Assembly (NCBI GenBank): GCA_900544295.1
Contig: UQUO01000010.1
Coordinates: 1 to 64,000 of the forward strand
Direction: 5' to 3'
Length of the DNA: 64,000 nucleotides
Origin: an uncultured Eubacteriales bacterium
Lineage (GTDB): Bacteria; Bacillota; Clostridia; Oscillospirales; Oscillospiraceae
Position 1 is the first letter of the stretch. Every line of letters starts with the position of its first letter. Position numbers and translations under genes: made by a program. Shown here piece after piece: positions 39,537 through 47,437 of this stretch. The notes below the pieces were generated by a model, which was given only the letters and a program-made list of their open reading frames with translations, was not told the DNA's origin and did not search any database.

Positions 39537-40487
39537 TCAAAGCGCCCTGACGGCCTGCTTCATAGCGGCTATGCCGAAGCCTAGATGCTCCATCTGCTCA
39601 TCGAAAGAGCCGAAACCGGGGAAGATATCGGGAATTCCGAGCCGTTTGACTCTGCACGGGACGCCGCCCTCTGCGATGGTCTCGCAGACGGCTCCGCCCA
39701 GACCGCCTGTTATGAAGGCGTCCTCAACGGTGACGAGCCTGCCTGTGCGTGCCGCGGCGCGGAGCACCAGCTCGGTGTCGAGGGGCTTTATGGTGTGCAT
39801 GTCGATGACGCCCGCGTCAAAGCCCTCGGCCCGAAGCTGTTTTGCGGCCTCAAGGGCATAGGCTACCATGATGCCGCAGGCGATGATGTAGCCGTCCTTG
39901 CCCTCCAGGAGCTCAATGCCCTTGCCAAATTCGAATTTGTAGTCGCTCTTGTACACCTCGGGCTCATTGCGGCCGTTTGCAAGGCGGATGTAGACCGGCC
40001 CGTCATAGTCTGCGGCGGCTTCAAAGGCCTTGACGGCCTGGGAGGGGTCGCCCGGCACGCAGAGCGTCATTCTGGGGAAGGTGCGGAGTATGGCCAGGTC
40101 CTCCATGGCGTAGTGCGTGGAGCCGCAGGGGCCCTGGGACAGTCCCGTGTTGTTGCCGATGAGCTTCACGTTTGCGCCCTGATAGCAGATGTTGGTGCGT
40201 ATGCCCTCTGCGGCACGCAGGGTGTTGAATACGGACATACCGTAGACAAAGGGCAGGAAACCCTCCAGCGCCAGCCCTGCGGCCAGGTCCATCGCAGCCA
40301 TTTCCGCAATTCCGGTGTTGTAGTACTGCTTCGGGAACTTTTTTATGAATTCGGGCATGCCGGCTCTGCCGACGTCGGGGGAGATGAGCCGGAAGTCGGG
40401 CCGCTCCTGCGCCATCTTCTGCATGGCCGCGTCTATGGCAGGACGCGCGTGGCCCATTTTTTCGCCGAACGAATATGTCTCTATCAT
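39537..40487 (-). CDS. Transketolase, C-terminal subunit
   Basis: A 316-residue split-transketolase subunit with the pyrimidine-binding and C-terminal domains. YYNTGIAEMAAMDLAAGLAL carries the glutamate that activates thiamine diphosphate, and the C-terminal VTVEDAFITGGLGGAV is typical. It pairs with the preceding N-subunit gene 13 bases upstream. Split transketolases occur in central metabolism of some anaerobes and in dedicated catabolic clusters such as transketolase-dependent sulfoglycolysis. The sigma54 context argues for a dedicated catabolic role. Confidence 0.9.
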   Translation of the reverse strand: MIETYSFGEKMGHARPAIDAAMQKMAQERPDFRLISPDVGRAGMPEFIKKFPKQYYNTGIAEMAAMDLAAGLALEGFLPFVYGMSVFNTLRAAEGIRTNICYQGANVKLIGNNTGLSQGPCGSTHYAMEDLAILRTFPRMTLCVPGDPSQAVKAFEAAADYDGPVYIRLANGRNEPEVYKSDYKFEFGKGIELLEGKDGYIIACGIMVAYALEAAKQLRAEGFDAGVIDMHTIKPLDTELVLRAAARTGRLVTVEDAFITGGLGGAVCETIAEGGVPCRVKRLGIPDIFPGFGSFDEQMEHLGFGIAAMKQAVRAL

Positions 40488-40500
40488 CTTGAATCCCTCC

Positions 40501-41355
40501 TTATTTGTATCTGGTCTGCCTGACTTCGGTCAGGGCCTGTTCAAGCAGGGCGGGGTCCGTCAGCATGCCGTGGTGCCATGCGGGGGTGCCCTCCATGAAA
40601 GAGACGCCGTAGCCTTTTATCGTGTGGCCGATGATGACGGTGGGAACGTCGCTGTCGGCGTCGGGGATGTTGTCAAGTGCCTCGACGACCTCCTCCATGC
40701 AATTGCCGTTTATCTCCATGACGTTCCAGCCGAAGGCCTCAAACTTTTTGCCGAGCGGTTCCAGTTTGAGTCCGCCGTAAAACTCCTCGGTGGGGGAGCT
40801 CAGGCTCACCATGTTTCTGTCGATGAGAGCCACCAGGTTTCCAAGCTTGTAGTGCGCGGCCAGCATAGCGCCTTCCCAGACGGCCCCTTCGTTGCACTCG
40901 CCGTCGCCGAGCAGGGTGAAAACGTGATGCTTGTCCCCGCGCTCCTTTGCGGCTAGGGCCAGCCCGGAGCAGAGCGTCAGGCCGTGACCGAGCGAGCCGG
41001 AGGAGACCTCCATGCCCGGGTTCTGGTTTTTGCAGGGGTGCATGCCGTAGCGGCTGCCCCAGGCGCCGTAGGTCTCGAAAATCTCGTCAACGCTGCCGTA
41101 GCCCGCCATGGCCATGGCGATGTAGAGACAGCCGGCGCCGTGGCCCTTGGAGAGGACGAAGCGGTCGCGCTCCGGCCACTTGCCGTCGTAATCGAGGTTC
41201 TTTTTCATCTTGTACATGTAAAGCGCCGTCATCATGTCGGCCATTGAAAGGTCGCCGCCGAGATGTATGAGCGTCTTTGCCGAGAGCTTCAGTATCAGTT
41301 CCCGCATCTCAAGGGCCTGATCCTTCAGCCTTTCGATGGTTTGCCTGTCAGCCAT
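40501..41355 (-). CDS. Transketolase, N-terminal subunit
   Basis: A 284-residue subunit with the thiamine-diphosphate domain. FVLSKGHGAGCLYIAMA and GSLGHGLTL contact the diphosphate, and LGDGECNEGAVWE with later IDRN forms the metal site. ATG 41355 follows GGGAGGAAGGATTTAT. The first gene downstream of the sigma54 promoter at 41436-41421. Together with the C-subunit it should move two-carbon ketol units between sugars. Confidence 0.92.
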   Translation of the reverse strand: MADRQTIERLKDQALEMRELILKLSAKTLIHLGGDLSMADMMTALYMYKMKKNLDYDGKWPERDRFVLSKGHGAGCLYIAMAMAGYGSVDEIFETYGAWGSRYGMHPCKNQNPGMEVSSGSLGHGLTLCSGLALAAKERGDKHHVFTLLGDGECNEGAVWEGAMLAAHYKLGNLVALIDRNMVSLSSPTEEFYGGLKLEPLGKKFEAFGWNVMEINGNCMEEVVEALDNIPDADSDVPTVIIGHTIKGYGVSFMEGTPAWHHGMLTDPALLEQALTEVRQTRYK

Positions 41356-41420
41356 ATAAATCCTTCCTCCCTGAATCAATTCTTCCGAGGTTTTGTACCT
41401 CTTGTCCTGACTATATTTTC

Positions 41421-41436
41421 AGCAAAGTGCATGCCA
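41421..41436 (-). promoter_or_regulatory. Sigma54 promoter P1 (transketolase operon)
   Basis: Minus strand TGGCATG-CACT-TTGCT, against the consensus TGGCACG-N4-TTGCW (one mismatch). The expected start is near 41409, about 53 bases before the transketolase gene. No competing sigmaA promoter is obvious. Confidence 0.8.
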
Positions 41437-41516
41437 ACTTAAAACAGCCGCATCCGGCCCTGTTGAGCGTCTATCCGGGCTGGTATGCGGCAAGTGTATC
41501 AAATGGCGTATCATAA

Positions 41517-41535
41517 TTTTACTGTCAGTGTAACA
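41517..41535. promoter_or_regulatory. Candidate enhancer site upstream of P1
   Basis: TTTTACTGTCAGTGTAACA is an imperfect inverted repeat 81-99 bases upstream of the P1 -24 box and overlaps the DUF2877 stop. It resembles the better site at 52082-52099 (TTTTACA-N4-TGTAAAA). Assignment to the local activator is a guess. Confidence 0.3.
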
Positions 41536-42409
41536 GCTCTGAAACGGCTCCGAGCGCATAGACCATGCCGCAGAGCATGTCCGAGCCTGAACTGCTCCCG
41601 ACACCAAGCAGGGCCGTCAGACTGTCGGCGGAGGGGCGGAGCTCCAGGCAGTTTCTCATAAGCGAAAAGTCCCCGCCTCTTGCGGCCGCAAGCAGGTAGG
41701 CTGCGCTGAAGCGGTTTGTACGCAGGGGCGCAAGGGCGGAGACCTCCTGCGCCAGGAAACCAAGGGCGGGGTGCTTAAGCCCCCAGACCGAGGAGGCGTG
41801 TTCGAGCGTGACGAGCAGGCCGGTGATGAAGTCGTCGAAAGAAGGGGTCAGGCCCCGCCCCAGCCCCAGCAGACCCTGGAGCGCCTCCCGGACGCGGCCC
41901 GCATCTGCTGCGCCTAGCGCGCCGCCCAGCAGACTCAGCGCCTCAAACCCGGCCCGGGCGAACTCGTCCCGTATCTCCGCCTTGGATACCGACGGATGGG
42001 GGTAACCGCAGTAAGGCAGGAGCGCGGAGCGTCCGCAGGCTCCAAGTGCGCTCGTGAAGCGCTCTCTCAGGCTCTCCAGATTTTCGAGCGAGGGGCGTAC
42101 TGCGGCGGGGGAGGGAACAGGCTCGAAATCTGTGTAAATACAAAGCCCCGTGCCCGGCGAAAATATGCCTTCCGGGCGGAGCGAGGCCCGCTCCCCGCAG
42201 TTTGCACCGACCGCGCGGCTAAGCCCGGAAAAACCGGGGATGGCGATACCAAAGGGCAGACAGCCGTATTGCGTGTCATGAAGCATGACCATACCCCCGG
42301 GGCCGGTGAAATATATGCCCTCGCTGAACGCGCCCGCAAGCTCCAGCTCCTCCCCGGAGCGAAGCCGGGCCATGAGCCCGGCGTCGGATACCCGGCCTGA
42401 GAGTATCAT
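41525..42409 (-). CDS. allH: DUF2877 protein (AllH/YlbF family)
   Basis: A 294-residue DUF2877 protein. The conserved loop is GLGRGLTPSFDDFITGLL, where relatives usually have a glycine instead of the phenylalanine. In E. coli the family member YlbF/AllH works with AllF (FdrA) and AllG (YlbE) in the reported oxamate carbamoyltransferase. Here those partners lie 11 kb away, while allH is coupled to the sigma54 activator gene (4-base ATGA overlap). ATG 42409 follows GGAGGATGGGGG. Function in this organism is inferred from family membership. Confidence 0.8.
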   Translation of the reverse strand: MILSGRVSDAGLMARLRSGEELELAGAFSEGIYFTGPGGMVMLHDTQYGCLPFGIAIPGFSGLSRAVGANCGERASLRPEGIFSPGTGLCIYTDFEPVPSPAAVRPSLENLESLRERFTSALGACGRSALLPYCGYPHPSVSKAEIRDEFARAGFEALSLLGGALGAADAGRVREALQGLLGLGRGLTPSFDDFITGLLVTLEHASSVWGLKHPALGFLAQEVSALAPLRTNRFSAAYLLAAARGGDFSLMRNCLELRPSADSLTALLGVGSSSGSDMLCGMVYALGAVSELLH

Positions 42410-44313
42410 CCCCCATCCTCCATAAGTTTGAGCCTCCTGTGCAGAGTCGGGCGGCTGATGCCCAGCTTTTTGGCTGCGGCGGTCTTGTTTCCTCCGCATT
42501 CCCGCAGGACCTTTCTGATGAGCTCAAATTCAGCTGCGCTTATAAGTCCGTCCCCGGCGTCGGGAACAGCGGCAGGCTCCGGCTCAGGCTCAGGGACGGA
42601 GGGCTCACGGTTCAGGTGCAGCGCCTCCATGGCGTCCTGCCCGCGCACAGTCCCGCCGGAATTTGTGACGACCAGCCGCTCCACCACGTTTTTAAGCTCG
42701 CGCACGTTGCCGGGCCAGGCATAGTTTTGGAGTATCCTCATGCTCTCATCGTCGTATCCGATGGGCCTGCGGTTGTTCTGGGAGGCATATCTGCGGCTGA
42801 ACAGCCCGATGAGAGCGGCTATGTTTTCCCTGCACCGGCGAAGCGGCGGCAGCTGCAGCGAGAGCACGTCCAGCCTGTAATAAAAGTCACTTCGGAAGCT
42901 GCCGTCTTTGACCATCTGCTTAAGGTCGCGGTTTGAGGCGGCGATGACCCTGATGTCTATGGGTATGACCTTGTCGTCACCCACGCGCATGATCTCATGC
43001 TCTTCAAGCACGCGAAGCAGCCGCGCCTGCATGTCCAGGCTGGTCTCGCCTATCTCGTCGAGGAAAATGGTGCCCTTGTGCGCCAGCTCGAAAAGCCCTG
43101 CCTTGCCGCCGCGCTTTGCGCCCGTAAATGCGCCCTCGACGTAGCCGAAGAGCTCGGATTCGAGCAGGTTGGCGGGTATGGTCGCGCAGTTTACGGCCAC
43201 AAAGGCTTCATCCCGGCGGGGGCTGAAATTGTGGATGCTCTGCGCGAACATCTCCTTGCCGGTGCCGGTCTCGCCGGTTATGAGGACGGAGGAGTTCACA
43301 ACGGCGTACTGCTTTGCGATGCGTACGGTCTCGCGGAGAGCGGGGCTCTCGGCGCAGATGTTTTCAAAGGTGTTCTTGGCCACAAGCCCCTTGTTGGCCA
43401 GCTTCTGACGTATTTTTCTCTCTATTTTGTGAACGTATTCCACCTCCTGCATGACCATTACAATGTTGTCTTCCCGCCCCTTGATGGGCAGGAAGGAGGC
43501 GGAGAACTTACAGCCATTCAGCTCGTAAAGCTCGTCGTATACAGGCTGTCCCGTAGATATAGCCTTTTCAAGTTGAGAGCGCATTTCCGCCAGCGGTAGC
43601 TCGGAGAGCTGCCCGCCGCTGCCTATGAGCTTGACAGCGCGCAGGTTGGCGCGGTTTACCGCGCCTCTTCCGTCAACCACTGCAACGCCCTCGCCGATGG
43701 TGTTCAGAGCAGCCTCAAAGAGCCTGTCCCAATGTCTGTCCCGCTCCAGGGCCGAGAGCAGGCTTTTTGCGTCTGCAATAGCTGTTATTATCTCGTATTC
43801 GCTGGTTTTAAGGCAATAGTCGTGCAGCCCGTAGGCCCTGGCGGCGCGCACGGTGTCGTAGCCGCCGATCACCGCCTTTATACCTGCGCTGCGTATGGCA
43901 GGCATGATGGCGTCGAAGTCTGCCCAGCGGTTGACCTCATAGTAGTGTATCTTCGCTCCTATGGGCCTTTCCAGCTCGCGCGTCATTTGGATCATGGTGG
44001 GGTTGCCGATGACGGCGAATTCGCCCCACTCGTTTGCCGCGCTGGCCAGCAGGGCGGCAATGTTGTTGCCTGTGAAGGGTATCATCGTGACAGGTATGCC
44101 GATACCCGCCTCGCGCAGGATGCGCGCGTGTCCGCCGCGGGCGATCAGCATGCTGCCTCCGCGCGCTTCATACTTCCTGGCTATCTCCAGGCTTTCCTCA
44201 TAGGTGTGGGTCAGGATGAGCTCGATCTCGTCCTCGGCTCCGGCGTGCTTCGCCGCGTCCTTCGCCACGCTCAGCATATCGTCGCTGTTTGCAAGCAGGG
44301 CAATGCTTTTCAT
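42406..44313 (-). CDS. Sigma54 enhancer-binding activator, PrpR_N-PAS-AAA+-Fis
   Basis: A 635-residue activator. Residues 1-190 form a PrpR_N sensor domain (GGHARILREAGIGIPV, VIGGYDTVRAARAYGL), known from propionate and other small-ligand regulators. A PAS domain covers about 200-310. The AAA+ domain has GETGTGKE (Walker A), the sigma54-contacting GAFTGA loop, and FLDEIGE (Walker B). The C-terminal Fis helix-turn-helix reads GGNKTAAAKKLGISRPTLHR. It would activate the three nearby -24/-12 promoters in response to a pathway ligand. ATG 44313 has GGAG 6 bases upstream. Its own gene has a sigmaA-type promoter with repeats. Confidence 0.93.
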   Translation of the reverse strand: MKSIALLANSDDMLSVAKDAAKHAGAEDEIELILTHTYEESLEIARKYEARGGSMLIARGGHARILREAGIGIPVTMIPFTGNNIAALLASAANEWGEFAVIGNPTMIQMTRELERPIGAKIHYYEVNRWADFDAIMPAIRSAGIKAVIGGYDTVRAARAYGLHDYCLKTSEYEIITAIADAKSLLSALERDRHWDRLFEAALNTIGEGVAVVDGRGAVNRANLRAVKLIGSGGQLSELPLAEMRSQLEKAISTGQPVYDELYELNGCKFSASFLPIKGREDNIVMVMQEVEYVHKIERKIRQKLANKGLVAKNTFENICAESPALRETVRIAKQYAVVNSSVLITGETGTGKEMFAQSIHNFSPRRDEAFVAVNCATIPANLLESELFGYVEGAFTGAKRGGKAGLFELAHKGTIFLDEIGETSLDMQARLLRVLEEHEIMRVGDDKVIPIDIRVIAASNRDLKQMVKDGSFRSDFYYRLDVLSLQLPPLRRCRENIAALIGLFSRRYASQNNRRPIGYDDESMRILQNYAWPGNVRELKNVVERLVVTNSGGTVRGQDAMEALHLNREPSVPEPEPEPAAVPDAGDGLISAAEFELIRKVLRECGGNKTAAAKKLGISRPTLHRRLKLMEDGG

Positions 44314-44372
44314 ACCGCTCTCCATTTCCGCCGGCTTACCGGCTGCGCCGCCGCGCAAAAACTAATGGTGAT

Positions 44373-44412
44373 ATTGTAACATGTTTTTACACATGTGACA
44401 CCTGTTTTTACA
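44373..44412 (-). promoter_or_regulatory. Activator-gene promoter with twin TGTTTTTACA repeats
   Basis: Minus strand GTGTCA (44401-44396), 17 bases, TACAAT (44378-44373). TGTTTTTACA occurs at 44382-44391 (between the boxes) and at 44403-44412 (just upstream of -35), 21 bases apart, so on one DNA face. The repeats overlap the promoter and suggest repression or autoregulation. Confidence 0.6.
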
Positions 44413-44465
44413 GGCAGCTGACCGCACCGGCAAAATTCGCCGGTGCGGTCCTCAGAAGGGCGGGC

Positions 44466-44960
44466 TTATTCTCCCTTTTCCGCGGCCTCGATATTTGCAA
44501 CTTCCTGGAAATTTGTCACCTCTATCATGGTGCCGAGCTTGTCGTTGGTGCTGAAAAAGCCCCATTTGAGGGCAGGGTGCCGGGAGTTTGGCCCGGTCTG
44601 AACAAGCTCTGCGCCGTTTTCGGCCAGATGCGCGGCAAAGGCGTCGAAGTTGTCCGTGTCGAAGGCGACGTGGTGTATGCCCTCGCCGCGCTCGTCCAGA
44701 AAGTCTGTCAGGGCGGAGCGGTCGTTGTAGGGCTGGAGTATCTCAAACTCTATGCCGTTCATGCTGTACAGCGCGGCGCGCTGGTAAAAATCGCGCTCCT
44801 GTCCAAGATAATACTTCGGACCCGGGGCCGAGGGGGATTTTTCAATGACCCTGTCCGGCTCCGCGCCGAGCAGGAGCTTGAACTGCTGCATGGTCTTGTC
44901 CAGGTCCCGGACGACGAGGCCGACCTGCACCAGCTTGGGCTTGGAAAAACTGCCGTTCAT
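44466..44960 (-). CDS. VOC-superfamily protein (glyoxalase/epimerase-like)
   Basis: A 164-residue vicinal-oxygen-chelate protein with two beta-alpha-beta-beta-beta repeats. Likely metal ligands are Q near VQVGLVV, E in EFEILQP, H in GIHHVAF and E in MIEVTN, as in methylmalonyl-CoA epimerase-like proteins. It may epimerise or isomerise an intermediate of this pathway. ATG 44960 lies 5 bases after the mutarotase-like stop. Last gene of the ackA-to-VOC operon. No terminator was recognised between it and the activator gene promoter. Confidence 0.8.
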   Translation of the reverse strand: MNGSFSKPKLVQVGLVVRDLDKTMQQFKLLLGAEPDRVIEKSPSAPGPKYYLGQERDFYQRAALYSMNGIEFEILQPYNDRSALTDFLDERGEGIHHVAFDTDNFDAFAAHLAENGAELVQTGPNSRHPALKWGFFSTNDKLGTMIEVTNFQEVANIEAAEKGE

Positions 44961-44965
44961 ATCAT

Positions 44966-45280
44966 TCACTCCATAAGCCAAATCATTTTCCATACCTTGG
45001 GCTTGCCGTCCTCGTCGAGGTCCATGCCGGACAGGCCCTCCATGTTCTTGTTCCAGGCGTCGAGTATGTCTCGGTGCTGCTCGTAGACCTCGGCCTTGCG
45101 CTCGGGGCCGAGATACTCGTAGTAGCCGATGGTGTCCTCGCCGTTGGCCCAGATGGAGTAGTTGCGCATGCCGGCGGCGCGCATCAGCTCCTCCATCTGT
45201 CTGCACATGGCATTGTGCTTGGCGGCGTATTCCTCAAGTTTTCCGGGGTTCACATGCCCCTTCCAGCAAAATCTCTCCAT
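44966..45280 (-). CDS. L-rhamnose mutarotase-like protein (DUF718)
   Basis: A 104-residue protein with the RhaM pattern: GKLEEYAAKHNAM (His), GMRNYSIWANGEDTIGYYEY, and a C-terminal KVWKMIWLME. RhaM-like enzymes interconvert sugar anomers so that an isomerase can use them. SD GGAGGCGCCT before the ATG. It sits between the TIM-barrel isomerase-like gene (11 bases) and the VOC gene, which supports a sugar as substrate. Confidence 0.82.
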   Translation of the reverse strand: MERFCWKGHVNPGKLEEYAAKHNAMCRQMEELMRAAGMRNYSIWANGEDTIGYYEYLGPERKAEVYEQHRDILDAWNKNMEGLSGMDLDEDGKPKVWKMIWLME

Positions 45281-45291
45281 AGGCGCCTCCG

Positions 45292-46257
45292 TTAAGGAAT
45301 GTTCAGGACCCTGGTGGTCAGCAGGTCGTAGATGGCAGGCACGTCGTTCTCCCGCCTGAGCCGGCGGAACTCTTCCCGAGGCAGCCGGCTGGCGATGTCC
45401 CAGAGGCCGAGCGTGCGGCGCACGGAGACCTTCGTGGCCTCGATGCCGTCCATTCGCGGCGGCCAGATGTCGAGCACGTAGTAGCCGTCGTAGCCGAGGT
45501 CCTGAAGCTGCATGAAAAACTCGATCGTCCGCCAGAGACTGATGCTGCCGATGAGGAAATCGTCGTCTGTCTTGCCGTAGCAGTCGCTCAGGTGTACGTG
45601 GAAAAGACGCTTGTAGCGGTCTATGAGCGCCGCGCTCTCCGCCGGGTTCTCGCCGGCGACAAGGGCGTGGCCGTAGTCGAGTATGATGCCCAGGTTGGGC
45701 AGGGCGACCTCGTTGCAGATGGTCAGTGCCTTGGGCGCAGTGGAGACGTACTGGTATATGTGCGGGTCGGCGGGTTTGTACTCTATAGTGACGTTCACGT
45801 CCGGGCGGTGAGAGGCTATCTCGCGCAGGCCCTCGACCAGCCAGCCGTAGCGCGCGGCATAGTCGTCCTCGAAGGGGTAGTCGTAGCCGTCATGTGCCAG
45901 CCAGAGCATGACGTCCACGCCGCCTATGTCGTGGCAGAAGTCCATCGCGGCCTTGCCCTTTTCGATAAACTCGCGGCGCAGGCCGGCGTCGCGGCTGGTG
46001 AGCGTCCCCTTGGCGAAGCGGGGCTGGGAGTAGGTGTCCAGCACGACTGTGCCGGGAGAGATGCCGAACTGGGCCATGAAGCCTCGCAGCGCGGCGGGGT
46101 CGGTGTCCGGCGAGTAGGTGACAGGTATGGCGTCCACGTATTCGATGTCGCGCAGTATCTCCATCTGGCGTTCAAAGGGGACGTCCTGCTTGTAGTTTTT
46201 CATGAACCTGTCGTTGCAGGAGGAGAAGGCCGAACGAGAGGCCTCGATTTTCATCAT
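45292..46257 (-). CDS. Xylose-isomerase-like TIM-barrel sugar isomerase/epimerase
   Basis: A 321-residue AP_endonuc_2/xylose isomerase-like TIM barrel. Probable metal ligands appear in order: E in TIEYKPADP, D in ILDYGHAL, H and D in FHVHLSD, and a late D in YVLDIWPP. Members interconvert aldoses and ketoses or epimerise C3. With the adjacent mutarotase-like protein it points to a non-phosphorylated sugar. ATG 46257 (or the next codon) follows AAAGGAG. A strong hairpin separates it from dctP. Confidence 0.82.
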   Translation of the reverse strand: MMKIEASRSAFSSCNDRFMKNYKQDVPFERQMEILRDIEYVDAIPVTYSPDTDPAALRGFMAQFGISPGTVVLDTYSQPRFAKGTLTSRDAGLRREFIEKGKAAMDFCHDIGGVDVMLWLAHDGYDYPFEDDYAARYGWLVEGLREIASHRPDVNVTIEYKPADPHIYQYVSTAPKALTICNEVALPNLGIILDYGHALVAGENPAESAALIDRYKRLFHVHLSDCYGKTDDDFLIGSISLWRTIEFFMQLQDLGYDGYYVLDIWPPRMDGIEATKVSVRRTLGLWDIASRLPREEFRRLRRENDVPAIYDLLTTRVLNIP

Positions 46258-46282
46258 CCTGACAGACTCCTTTCGATGCGCG

Positions 46283-46310
46283 GCGGGCCCGCGTGGGGGC
46301 GCGGGCCCGC
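46283..46310 (-). other. Strong intercistronic hairpin after dctP
   Basis: GCGGGCCCGCG (46283-46293) pairs perfectly with 46300-46310 (loop TGGGGG). There is no T-tract. It probably stabilises the dctP message, giving more binding protein than downstream enzymes, a known pattern for transporter operons. Confidence 0.55.
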
Positions 46311-46324
46311 ACAGGGGGGTGGGC

Positions 46325-47377
46325 TCAGCCCTTCATTTCAATGATCTTGTTGAGCATCTCTACGGCCTCGGGGTTTCCGAGCGCCTCGATTTTCTCGGTC
46401 CAGTACTGGCCGAAGATCTCAACTATCTCGGCCTTGGAAGCCTCGTCGAACTCCGTGAAGACGGCGCCCTCGGCTTCGAGTTTTTCGATGTAGTCCTGCT
46501 CGTTGGCCTCGCACTGAACGCGCTCTTCCGCGGTGACCTCTTCAAGGGCGGTCATCATGATTTCGCGGTATTCTTCGGGCAGGCTGGCCATGAACTCCTC
46601 GTTTGCGACGATGCAGTTGACGCTCAGCAGGTGGCGGGTGCCGCAGATGTACTTGCCCAGGCGGTGGAAGCCGCCCTCGTAGATGTTCTGCAGCGGGACC
46701 TCAACGGCATTGATGATGCCGGTGTCCATGGAGGTGTAGGCCTCAGAGAAGCCCATGGTGACATAGCTGAAGCCCATGAGGCTGAGCAGGTCGGTGTAGG
46801 TGTCGATCTCGGGGGAGCGGATGAGCACGCCCTTGCAGTCGTCGAGCGAGTCGATCTCCTTCTCAGAGCAGACGTAGCGGAAGCCGCAGTAGAAGTAGTT
46901 GAGTATCTCAAGGTTGCTCTTTTCGGCCACCAGGGCGTTGTACCACTGGCCGACCTCACCGTCGAGGATGGCCGTGGCCTCGTCGTAGCTGTCGTAGATG
47001 AGAGGCAGCGAGAGCAGGGCGGACTCGGGGACGTAGGTGGCGATGTAAGAGGGCTCGGTGATGGTCATGTTGTAAACGCCGTTCTGCACGCCCTCAAGCA
47101 GCTCGGTGTAGGAGCCGAGCGCGCCGGAATCGGTGTAGTCGAAGGTTATCTTGCCCTCCGAGCGCTCCTCGACGAGCTCTATCCACTTGGCGGCGTAGAC
47201 GCTCTCAATGTTCGCCGTGCCGTTCGGGGTCGCGAAGACTATGGTGATAGGCTCAAGCTCGGCGTCTCCTCCGTCGGAAGCGGCCGCCGGGCTGTCCTCA
47301 GCCGGGGCTTCCTGACCGCAGGCGCAGAGCGTGAGGGCCAGTGCAAAGACGATACACAGGGCCAGCAGTTTTTTCAT
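46325..47377 (-). CDS. dctP: TRAP transporter substrate-binding lipoprotein
   Basis: A 350-residue DctP-family protein with a lipoprotein signal ending TLCAC near residue 20. The family core is clear: WIELVEERSEGKITFDY, YYCGFRYVCS with the substrate-carboxylate arginine, and DCKGVLIRSPEIDTY. TRAP binding proteins usually take carboxylates or sulfonates, so the substrate is likely an acid. ATG 47377 follows GGGAGGAAACCAAA. An upstream in-frame codon would put a hydrophilic stretch before the signal. Confidence 0.92.
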   Translation of the reverse strand: MKKLLALCIVFALALTLCACGQEAPAEDSPAAASDGGDAELEPITIVFATPNGTANIESVYAAKWIELVEERSEGKITFDYTDSGALGSYTELLEGVQNGVYNMTITEPSYIATYVPESALLSLPLIYDSYDEATAILDGEVGQWYNALVAEKSNLEILNYFYCGFRYVCSEKEIDSLDDCKGVLIRSPEIDTYTDLLSLMGFSYVTMGFSEAYTSMDTGIINAVEVPLQNIYEGGFHRLGKYICGTRHLLSVNCIVANEEFMASLPEEYREIMMTALEEVTAEERVQCEANEQDYIEKLEAEGAVFTEFDEASKAEIVEIFGQYWTEKIEALGNPEAVEMLNKIIEMKG

Positions 47378-47437
47378 TTTGGTTTCCTCCCATATTTCAT
47401 TTTGATTTTTCATTAAACTGCCAAAGCGCGGGGCAGT

